Shown: positions 55,049 to 64,000 of the stretch, piece by piece | Position numbering within the stretch: position 1 is the stretch's first letter | Layout: each line of letters begins with the position of its first letter | Assembly (NCBI GenBank): GCA_011634665.1 | Contig: WAEK01000009.1 | Span: forward strand, 2,037,501-2,101,500 | Direction: 5' to 3' | Origin: Mortierella sp. BCC40632 | Taxonomy: Eukaryota > Mortierellomycota > Mortierellomycetes > Mortierellales > Mortierellaceae | Length of the DNA: 64,000 nt | Notes under the pieces: generated by a model | The model's input: the letters and a program-made list of their open reading frames with translations, nothing else | Databases searched by the model: none | Told to the model about the DNA's origin: nothing | Position numbers and translations under genes: made by a program

Positions 55049-55257
55049 TAGAGTGTTATTGCTGTTGGGGGAGGTAGGTTGTTGAGACGAGGGGGATGGG
55101 TAACTCTTCTTTTTATCGTCTTTTGTCGAACAGGGATCTTCTCATACATACCTGACTTAAGACCAAGAAGCAGGCTGCTCCTCCCTTAGCAGTAAGGAAT
55201 CCAAGAAAACAGAAAGGGTCCAATCGAGGCAGTAGTGTATATAGGTGAGATCTAAAT

Positions 55258-55530
55258 TACCTCTCCTTGGTTATAACAGTGTGAGGAGGACGGTTCTAAA
55301 TCTTGCATATCCGCTTGTTGTAACGGTCGATTGGGACTGCGCCTGGTTATGGGGTCTGATTCCGGCTATCTCTGAGGCTGGCTGGCTCAAGTGAGTGCCG
55401 CTCGTACTCACAGTTTGAGAGTATTAATTGTGATAGCCGTAAATGTTCTCCAGATACTATACATAGCTACCGAATGGACATGGACTGCAAGTCGAGGGAG
55501 AGTTGCCTTGTCCGGTCAGGGCCTCTTTTT
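55258..55530 (-). mobile_element. LINE-b fragment b8
   Basis: Aligns with 51550-51900 of b7, for example GTGAGGAGGACGG, TCTGAGGCTGGCT and CACAGTTTGAGAGT. More diverged than the other copies. Confidence 0.7.
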
Positions 55531-55879
55531 ATTCCTTTTGTAAAGATGCCAGTAAAGCTCAATATGGATATGAGAAAAAGGCATATCCTATGTTTTTTGT
55601 GCCAGATGATCTGAGTTAAACACACAGCAGCTTAAGTTTCCACAAGGTCTAAAGGCAGCTGAGGGCAAGGGGCACCAAGATCTTGACAAAATTAAGCTTG
55701 CGTTCGTAGCGGTGGTCGTTACACACGAACCATTCGTTCTCCATGTCAGCGTAAACGTCGAGGAACGTTTGAAGCCTTGCATGGCAAGATTCGCCCCCCT
55801 AATGGACTCGCTCTGTGCAGGGATACTCCAATGGCTCCTTCGAGGGATCCAAGTACGACTGATCGACCTGTCGATAAGT

Positions 55880-56013
55880 GCGAAGTCTGGTAAGGTATTG
55901 CTACCTGAGAGTAATGAGAAATGAAGTCGTTTTTGTTAAGGTCTTGGCTTCGCCAGATAAAAAGGGCGGTCTCTGTAGTAGGTACCTAGCTGTATGATTG
56001 TGAAATGCTACAT
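55880..56013 (-). repeat. diverged solo LTR of the element A family
   Basis: GGCTTCGCCAGATAAAAAGGG and nearby GTAATGAGAAATGAAGTCG line up with the A LTR (TACGCTTCGCCAAATAAAAAG), ending at GCTACAT. No internal sequence remains. Confidence 0.6.
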
Positions 56014-56784
56014 GGGCTATCGATCGACCAACGGAGCGAAAACATCCACCGGATCCACCTTGATTGAGGAAATACTTTGTTGTAAATGCACAAGAGGGAA
56101 AGTTCTGTGGTGAACTTAATCACCGCACACAAATGGAATGTCGTACCATTTAAATATTGGAAGCAAAAGAGGAGTGGGGATGCACCTTTGGGAAAGAGAC
56201 GTTTTTAAGATTGGAACCTTTAAGACTTCAAGGTATTTGTGCGCCGACCATAGCTCTCTTGTGTTACGGAAGGAGTGATTGTGGAGGTGATATCCTGACA
56301 GATTCACTATGAGGTGTTCTTTTTTTCTTCTGTTCATGGCGACATAGGTATATACTTGCTTTATTTTGCTAGATGACGCGACCTGGGCTATTTACATGGG
56401 AGATGTTGCCATAAAGGTTGCGTAGTGGCAGCGAGGGAAACGATCAACAATATGGAGAAGGGGAGCCCTTGGACCTTAGCCAATCATACTCTTGTAAGTC
56501 TCAGAGAGTGCGACACCTGAGGAGCGAAAGAGCATAGATAGGCCTTTGAAGCTCTCCCATCAGTAAAAGTAAAGAATGCACTCGTTAATTAACATTTATA
56601 TTCTTATCTTTTCGTTCTCTAGAGTGTATACGAAATGACAAGCGTAGCGTCGGAAGAAGAGGAGTAGAGTGGTTGACTGAGGGTTCTCCAAAGAGAAAAA
56701 TACTGTAATGGTATTTCCTATCTTTGTCATTTTGACCCCCATCTAGACTAAAAGGTGATACATTCCCCAGCGCTGTTAACCGCT
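56014..56784. other. region downstream of nitrite reductase; no gene seen
   Basis: No motif-bearing ORF. It should contain the 3' UTR of the nitrite reductase gene next to 56785. Confidence 0.55.
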
Positions 56785-59700
56785 CTACCATTCAAGCTCT
56801 TTTTTACCACATGCCACAGTGGCACAAGAAGATGGCTGTACAAGTTCAATCCCAGTTTGCCACTCAAGCCTGTCTTGCGCCTCCTGTGCATGAATCATAA
56901 CCTTGTCTGTTGCCAGGATATCATCAAGGTCTTTTGTAGGTGGAAGCAACAAAAATACTTGATCGTCTTCATCAACCTTCACTTCGAAAGTCTGAATCCT
57001 GTAAGTGTCCTCGTCACCAGGTGTAAGGCATTTGCCATCCTGAAGTCCAAAGTTTTTCTTGTGCATGGGACAAGAAACATATGGCTGTGACTTGCTGACT
57101 CCAGACTCCGAAACACTGTCGCCCAGCAGACCTTGAGAAAGAACCATGGCCCGCTTGTGCGGACACATGTTTTGGGTTGCATACCATGAGCCATTCGGCA
57201 AACGAAACACTGCGATTTGTACATCGCCATGCTTGACAGTTCGACCAACATCCGTTGCAAAGTCTTTTGTCTTGCCAACGCTTATCCATCTTTTGGAGGA
57301 TGGAGCATCGAATGGATCCAGAATGGGTGAAGTAGGTGATGGAGGCAACTGTATCTCCTTTTTAGGCCAATCTGCTGGTCGTCGCTGTCCACGTTCAGAA
57401 ATGAACTCGATGCCTTCCTGAGTTTCATCCGTGTTAACAAACTGTCGGAACTGCTGGCGACGTTCTGGATCATCAACTACGACTTTCCATTCACACCGAT
57501 ATGTTGCAATCAAATATGCCATCTGCTCCTCGAGCTCATCGCAAATGCCAAGGTAGTCCTCCAAAATGACCTTCTTCAAGTACTCGATTCCTCCTTCTAG
57601 TTTCTCCAACCATTTTGAGGTTCGTGTCAGCTTGTCAGCGGTAGCAATGTAAAACATCAGGAATCGATCTAGGTACTTGATGCAGTTGGCCTCTGAAACA
57701 TCTGTGGCGAGCAACACAGCATGCTTTGGTTGTGCTCCGCCATTGCCACATACAAAGAGATTATAGCCCTTCTCAGTGGCGATCTATTTGTATCCATGTC
57801 CAAAAATCCACTGGTTCGTTAGGTTAAATTTGAAGACAACGTTCTTTGTTTTTAAGACTCAACCAAGCAGGAAAAAAAAAGGTATACTTACAATGCCAAA
57901 GTCCTTTCCTCGAGCCTCGGCGCATTCTCTGACACATCCAGAGACGCCTCCCTTGATTTTATGAGGCGCCCGAAGACCCTTGTAGCGATTCTCGATAAAG
58001 ATGGCAAACCCAACAGAGTCTTGAAGTCCGTAGCGGCACCAGGTTGATCCAACACAGCTCTTGACAGTACGAAGTGCCTTTCCGTAGGCATGACCAGATT
58101 CTAATCCAGCCTTGATTAGACGCTCCCAAATGAACGGAAGGTCTTCTCGCTTGGCTCCAAAGAGATCGACTCTTTGTCCCCCCGTAATCTTCGTGTAAAG
58201 ACCATACTCCTTGGCGACTTCGGCAATGGCTATGAGCTTGTCTGGAGTAATCTCTCCACCAGGGACACGAGGCACTACGGAATAGGTTCCTCCTCGTTGG
58301 ATGTTGGCTAGGAAGCGATCGTTTGTATCTTGCAGAGGGGCGTGGTCCAGCACGTGGTCGTTGAACAATGATGCCACAATGGATGCAACAACGGGTTTGC
58401 AGACCTCACAGCCCAGAGCACGACCGCTTTTTCCAGCGTGTTCCATAACCTGAGCAAAAGTTTTGAGTTTCTTAACCTTGACCACTTGATAAAGCTCTGT
58501 CCTCGAATATTCAAAATGTGAGCACAAATTCTGCTTGATGACCTTGCCCAAAGTCTTGAGCTCAGCTTCAAAGATTTCTCCAACTTGAGGAACGCATCCA
58601 CCACATCCCAAGCCAGCCTTTGTACAAGTCTTGACTTCACCGATGGAAGAACATCCCTTGGAGCGAACTGATTCTCTGATCTGACCCTTTGTGACATTGT
58701 TGCATGAACAGATCTGGGTATCATCTGGCAAATCAGTGGCTGCTTGACCTTGGCCAGGCTTGAGACCCAGAATAAGTTCGCCTGGAGGGATCTGGAGCGA
58801 CTTTTTGGACTTGGACATTCCCAGTAGCTTGCCATAGTCGGTTGTGTCGCCAACCATCATGCCTCCTAAAAGGTGTTTACCATCCTTGGTGAAGATATAT
58901 TTCTTGTAAATAGAGTCAAATGGATCTCTATAAAGGAGTTCTCGAGATTCCACAGAGCTGGCGAAATAATCTCCAAAAGACGCAACATGGACACCTAACA
59001 ATTTCAGCTTTGTCGACATGTCTGCTGATGTGAATAGACGAGGCTGGTGAACTTTTCCAAGGGCCACGGAATGGACATCACGAGTCAGGTTCCGAGCAAC
59101 CACTTCGGCCATGTCGTATCCTGGTGCCACCAGACCGTAGGTTTGACCGCGGTGACAAGCAACTTCTCCGATAGCATAGACATTTTGTATATTTGTCTCC
59201 AGGAAATCGTTGACCAACACCCCCCCGCGCGCATGGCACTCGATACCAGAGTCTTTTGCAATCTTGTCTCTTGGAAGAATGCCGATTGCAAAGACCACCA
59301 TATCATGCTCAACAACTGACCCATCTAGCAGCTTGACTTTTGATACATGTGGGGATTCTTTGTTTGTCGGGTCAGGCATGAATGCGACAGGAGGGTTACC
59401 CAAACTGTGCTCGATCCCAAGCTTTTCAATTTCATGGAGAACCATGGATGCTCCCTCTTTGTCAAGTTGACGTGACAGGACTTGGGTATTTCTCTCATAG
59501 ATGGTCGTCTTGAGACCGAGATCCGAAGTTGCTTTGGCGGCTTCCAACCCAAGTAGACCGCCTCCGATCACAGCAGCATGCTTGGCAGTCTTGGACTTTT
59601 CGATTATCTGATCTAAGTCATCAACAGTTCTGTAGACATAGACACCATTGAGATCTAATCCGGGGACAACATTGGGTGGTGGAAGTAATGAGTTCGATCC

Positions 59701-60180
59701 TGTGGCAATAATACAAATGTCGTATGGTGTGGTTGTCACCGTCGGGGTAGGGGAGTTGATATCCTGGTTCGAAACCGATTCGACGACCTTAAATTCGGGA
59801 CAAATTTTTGTTGCTGTTTGTTGCATCAAGAGTGAGATGTTGTTGTCTTTGTACCATTGCTCTGACTTCATAAGCAGCTGGTCGACACTCCTATGCGAGA
59901 AATACTGAGTTAAACCCACTCGGTTGTAGGCGACTACGATAGTAGTTTCAAGCATAGAAAAGGGTTAGAGCTGACTATCTCATCTTTACTCACTTCGAAC
60001 GCATCATCAAAGCATGTCAAAGCACTTACCATGGGACTCCTCGCATATTGCGGTGATCGAGTATTTTCTAGAGTTGTCATATTCAAGGATTTTCTCAATG
60101 AAGGAGAGTCCAACCATGCCGAGGCCAATAATGACGATGGAGGAGATCCCGACATTCTTTTGGTTTGCTGCTGGTGCCAT
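56785..60180 (-). CDS. niiA: assimilatory NAD(P)H nitrite reductase, three exons, 1,063 aa
   Basis: Reduces nitrite to ammonium with six electrons in the cytosol (EC 1.7.1.4). Exons 60180-60030, 59933-57892 and 57783-56785; introns of 96 and 108 nt begin GTAAGT and end TAG; exon sum 3,192 nt. Domains in order: FAD/NAD(P) oxidoreductase with N-terminal IIGLGMVGLSF and a second Rossmann site (AAVIGGGLLGLEAA); two [2Fe-2S] BFD-like segments (CSCNNVTKGQIRES ... GLGCGGC); ferredoxin-like half domains; siroheme/[4Fe-4S] cysteines (GSTWCRYG and CVRECAEARG); C-terminal Rieske-type NirD domain (MCPHKRA ... CPMHKKNF). It lies head to tail 917 bp after nitrate reductase. No lesion seen. Regulation by nitrate and a GATA factor is expected from other fungi but not demonstrated here. 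Confidence 0.95.
57784..57891 (-). other. intron 2 of nitrite reductase
   Basis: 108 nt, GTAAGTAT ... CAAATAG, phase 0, joining GKDFGI to IATEKGYN near the siroheme-binding region. Confidence 0.85.
59934..60029 (-). other. intron 1 of nitrite reductase
   Basis: 96 nt, GTAAGTGC ... ATCGTAG, phase 1. It splits the codon that joins EESH to VAYNRVGL, matching the usual CEE..AYDRV motif of the family. Confidence 0.85.
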
Positions 60181-60648
60181 TGAGTGAGAACAATTGAAAG
60201 TGATGTGAGAAGGAGGAGAAGGAGAGACAAGGAGAAAGAAAAGAGTGAATGAGTGAATTTGTATTTGTGTGTAACAACTTGGGGAAAGGGTCCTAGTGGT
60301 TTAAGGGGTGAAAATGAGTGGCAGTGTCGCCGATACTGAGACCGCATCGATAAACGACATATTTATAATGGGGTCTTTTTTCTTTTTCCTTTTTCTATTG
60401 ACTCACCATGGAGATTCTTTTGCTCGGAGCTACTTTGCCATAATTGTGGTCGGTCGCTCTTGAGGGGAATCTCACCCACATGTTTATGTGGTGGATATTT
60501 TAAAAGGAGCAGATAGGAAATTTTGAGCTTCGAGTTTTTCCAGCTGTCGGTGGCTTGACGTCGCCTAGACACCTGTATAATTTTTTCAAGAGAGAACAAG
60601 TATGGTTTTGCACCGTCGTTCTCCTAGACACCTGTATAAATCGAATGA

Positions 60649-60684
<36 letters not shown>

Positions 60685-61097
60685 CTACAAGGAGTTCCAA
60701 AGGATCTTGTAATAAGCCCTCGCCCCATTTCACCGGAGCTTCCTTTGCTCGAGGCGCAGCTTGGAGGGGGTGGGAGCTTAATTTGAATAAGGTGCTACAT
60801 CTAATTTTTTTTTTTTTTTTTTTTTTCAACAGGACGTTTTCCGTTCAAATCCTAGCATATGTCAACGGAGAAGAGCCACGCGCACAAAAAAAAAACAAAA
60901 TAGAAAATAACCTACCCCATTTCAAAAAGACTAGGCTTGTCGGTGGAGAGGGCTAGATAAGCTCCTATATTGTTCGTCTTCCATGTGAATGAACAATTTG
61001 CAGTAATGTCGTCCACTGCAAGCATCTGTGGCCCGCGCATCGCATAAGTAATATCCAACAGAAAAAAAGGTTTATTCGCGTAAAAAATTTATCCTTC
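60181..61097 (-). promoter_or_regulatory. niaD-niiA intergenic region (niiA promoter side)
   Basis: 917 bp. Holds the niaD 3' end (AATAAA on the minus strand, 61071-61076), A-rich tracts on the minus strand (about 32 at 60651-60684 and about 20 at 60808-60828), and a 17-bp direct repeat CCTAGACACCTGTATAA at 60564-60580 and 60623-60639. Several GATA-type hexamers occur, but I cannot show that any is a NIT2/AreA site. Confidence 0.5.
61071..61076 (-). terminator. poly(A) signal of nitrate reductase
   Basis: AATAAA on the minus strand, about 22 nt downstream of the niaD stop codon at 61098. Confidence 0.5.
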
Positions 61098-64000
61098 TCA
61101 GAAGCAGAACACGTTGTTATCTACAAACTCTTTTCCGTAGAGTTTTGTCAGAAAAGGGAGACAACAGAGGTTGATCATTGGAGGAGGACCACAGAGAAGT
61201 ACTATTCTATCCGATAGATCCTCAACCGGGCCTGGAGCGTTCCACAGGTGCTCCTCAATCATCTCCTTGTTGATGTAGCCCTGACCATGTTTCCAGCCTT
61301 CGGGTATTTCCTCCGACAGCACATGCCAAAGACGGAACCGGTCAGACCCGAGTTCATGACCGACTTTCTCAATCTCTTTACGCATCAGGATATCGTCTTC
61401 CGTTCGGTTACCATAGATCATTGAAACCTTAGTTGAGTCTTGCGTCTTGTCGGTAAAGATGGCTTGAATGATCTGGTACATTGGAGTAAGGCCCGTGCCA
61501 CCACAGATCATCCCAATCTGTGAACACTTGCCCTTCTTTCCGGAGGAGTGTGAGTATTGACCTTGACCATTATATGTGAAGCTCCCTACAGGACCCTTGA
61601 TGGCAATACGACTGCCAATTGCCAAAGCATCAAGATACTGCGAGACAACACCGCCATCAGGGAATCGAGGTTCCGTATCCTTGAAATAAATTTTGACCAC
61701 TAAATCAACGTGACCCTGTTGCTCTGGTAAACTGGTTGGGGTATACGCTCGGACATGCAATGAGCCGTTTGTCTTGATCTTCAGAAACAGGTGGTTGCCC
61801 AACGGAAGACCGAGGAGCTGATCCGGATGCTCGAACGCTAATCGGAATAGCCTGGTGTTGTGAGTCAGATGAATTTTCTCCACCAATACTACATCTTGCC
61901 ACTTTTTCGGGTTCAAAAACGACTCTGTTGTAGCACTTGGGGACGGAAGACCGCTTGAAGGTGGTGTGAGAAGGCTAGTAGGAGCAGATTTGGCTTGGGC
62001 ACCTTCACTTGACTCTGGGATATGTTCGACAAGCTCTCCAACGTAATGTTTGGCAAGGAGTTCTCTGGCATTGGCTGAATGAATAGCGTCAAAGTCTTCA
62101 GTACAGTCCTCCCCTGCATTCATCATAATGCTTTCAGAGCCTCCTGGATGCTCCTTCAAGAATTTTGTGCAGTCATAGACCTTGCCATCGTGAATGATCC
62201 AACAATCGTCCTCTGTAGAGTGCTTGGAAACCATGTCTGCCGTAAAACACTTGGCTCCTGTGGCTTTAGTATTGATTTTTTTGGCGACAACTCCGTTGCT
62301 GACAGTGCCTGATATTGCACTCTCCACCTTGGCCTCTGGCGCAGAGAGTTTGACAATTGATGCATTCGGGAGAGGTACGGGTTTCGTTGTGACCATGACG
62401 TTGCCCTTGTTCACTCCCTCTACTTGAGGTTTCATCCAACCTCCACCGCTTTCCGGCCCTGGCACTGTTGGATGGATAAATCTAAGGACCAACTCGCCAC
62501 TATCTCCACCCGAAACAGCCAGCTCAACTTGGACGCGGTACCAGCAGTTATTCATCATCCCCATCAGATTCCAGTTCAGATTCTCTGGCTGGGTATTCGT
62601 TGTGCTGTCCCAAGCTCGGACTCGGATATTGTTACAATTGAGTAACTGGCTCACAGGGATCTTGATAGACCAGAAACACCAACACCAATATCTTTGCCTT
62701 GGGAATGGGTCAGTGCAAACCTGATATTCTTGCCATTCCTCGGGATGTTCAAGATCAGACACCAACCAGGATTTCCCAGAGTCAAGGGTCACCTCCACTC
62801 GGGTTATTTTCTTGCATCCACCGTTGTAGGCATAGCCGCTAATGGTAACATCATAGGTCAAAGCTTGAGGGTCTGAGATCGGTAAGACTGAACCGTGCGC
62901 AGGCGAGCAAATAACACTGTTGATGTTGAGGTCGTTGATTGTGTATTCTGGTCGTGTCCACCATTGCTCTCGCTTAGCCATGTCCGCATCGCCAACCATC
63001 GACGGCAAGACTCGGTTGTCGTGGTAGTGGTACCAGCTATCGGATCGAGTCTCCGAGACAGTAATCTTGGAGAGATACTTGATCATTCGTCCACCAATAA
63101 CGCCTGGGACAATCAGACGGACAGGGAAGCCATGATCTGGCGTAAGTCGATCTCCATTCATCTCGTATGCAATCATCACATCGTTCATGGGATTCAGAGC
63201 CCTCTCTACAGAAAGACTGGTGCCATAGGTGCCATTGGGGAGTTTGTCGGACCCATCAAAGCAAATAAATCTTGCACCCTTTTGAAGTCCGTTACAGGTG
63301 TTGAGCAATAGGTCTCTGACAAGTACACCCTTCCAAATAGCTGTTGACACAGCTCCGGGGCCCCAATTGAATCCAATCGTTTGTTTGTGCATATTTTGCT
63401 CCTTGCGTCGATTTCCAGCGCAGACAAGGGTGACAGGCAAGGTTATGCTTGGTAGCTTTTCAAGCATATCCATTGTTAGAGTCACCTCAGTGTTCACAAG
63501 TCTTAACGAAGGGAGAGGGAGAGGAGGGGAAAGAAGTAGGATAAAAGAGATCAGAAGGGTGGCAATAATGGGTAGCTGTTGCGTTGGTTGTTAAAAGAAA
63601 CTCGATAGTTTGGTGCATACCCTTCGATAGACAAGCGGTGAGTATCCCATGAGAGTTGTGGGACAGAGCCATGGTTCCGCACATAGTGTATTGAACTTGG
63701 AGTGATGAACCCTTTGCTAAGGAGGAGCGGTACTGGAGGTTCACAATTGAATGGGTGCTTTCCTATGTGCGAAGAGAGTTGAGTTTGAGGCGGTGGTCAG
63801 TTTTCAGTGGCATCTACTACACACGAGTGGAAGCAATACTCTTTCTCTGTAAAGTGGGTAGGAGTTGGTTGTCTGCACCTGTAAGTCGAATAAGCTGGGG
63901 ATGTCTTTTTATCCATTTGTCTGGAGTGTTGGCATCACGGGGATCAAATTGTATGTTTGTGTCGACATCGTCTCTATGTTCGAAGTTAGTTTCTGGCATT
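61098..64000 (-). CDS. niaD: assimilatory nitrate reductase, 5' end beyond window
   Basis: Reduces nitrate to nitrite using NAD(P)H, molybdopterin, heme and FAD, in the cytosol. Exons visible: (beyond 64000)-63879, 63762-63621 and 63501-61098, with introns of 116 and 119 nt. Domains: Mo-cofactor domain of the sulfite oxidase family (TPDKWIKRHP, IHYVRNHG, catalytic Cys in LVCAGNRRKEQ), dimerisation domain (VTLDSGKSW, PENLNWNLMG), cytochrome b5 (TEDDCWIIHDGKVY and heme motif HPGG), FAD domain (RAYTPTS), NAD(P) domain (GMICGGTGLTP and LCGPPPMI). Intact within the window. ATG 63999 may be internal, because most fungal enzymes carry more N-terminal sequence. Confidence 0.95.
63502..63620 (-). other. 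intron of nitrate reductase (second visible)
   Basis: 119 nt, GTATGC ... GTTAAG. Splits a Gly codon joining RLSIEG to LVNTEVTL. Confidence 0.8.
63763..63878 (-). other. intron of nitrate reductase (first visible)
   Basis: 116 nt, GTGCAG ... ACATAG. Joins IRLTG to KHPFNCEPP, a highly conserved nitrate reductase segment, which fixes both splice sites. Confidence 0.8.

Larger units (their letters stand above)
51113..55130 (-). mobile_element. LINE-b copy b7 (ORF1 and ORF2 parts, rearranged)
   Basis: Poly(T) tail at 51113-51127, hairpin CCTC-GTGA-GAGG (51133-51144), ORF2 C-terminus (51370-52251), RT (52680-53900) interrupted by the insert 53086-53518, then an ORF1 with zinc knuckle (54010-55048). 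The endonuclease part expected between ORF1 and RT is missing. Frames are broken throughout. Confidence 0.8.

Noticed and set aside
57888..59552. Several minus-strand ORFs overlapping nitrite reductase
   Set aside because: Frame shadows of niiA exon 2.

Overview
The window looks like a piece of a filamentous fungal chromosome. The evidence is a nitrate-assimilation gene pair with fungal domain architecture, short GT-AG introns (90-119 nt), a nuclear tRNA-Ser, and a dense load of Ty3/gypsy, Tc1/mariner and LINE elements. An early-diverging lineage (Mucoromycota/Mortierellomycota type) is my inference; the sequence alone does not prove it.

Layout. 1-7,930: a Ty3/gypsy element with 75-bp LTRs (element D, running off the left edge), split by a 7.5-kb Ty3/gypsy element (A, 107-7,608) that carries two extra, divergently oriented ORFs between gag and pol. 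7,931-9,912: an older LINE ORF1 remnant cut by two nested 5'-truncated LINE insertions, each with its own target-site duplication (TSD). 9,913-40,578: one 8.5-kb LINE (LINE-a, minus strand, 13-bp TSD) expanded to 30.7 kb by five direct insertions: three Tc1/mariner copies (T1, T2, T3), a Ty3/gypsy element C (12.7 kb, itself split by chromovirus B), and an internally inverted chromovirus E. Removing these insertions together with one TSD copy rejoins the LINE reading frames.

40,592-56,784: a tRNA-Ser(AGA) gene, then a graveyard of a second LINE family (LINE-b, at least eight copies on both strands), fold-back/MITE-like repeats, a minisatellite and solo-LTR relics. Inside it sits one convincing host gene: a two-exon, 124-aa, eight-cysteine secreted protein at 48,490-48,954. 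56,785-64,000: nitrite reductase (niiA) and nitrate reductase (niaD, 5' end outside the window), head to tail on the minus strand. They act in sequence in the cytosol: NiaD reduces nitrate to nitrite and NiiA reduces nitrite to ammonium.

Many transposon ORFs are broken by one-base shifts. The two LTRs of element C differ almost only by homopolymer-length indels, so part of the apparent decay may be base-calling error rather than mutation. Coordinates of joined or broken elements are outer limits; the pieces are given in the evidence.
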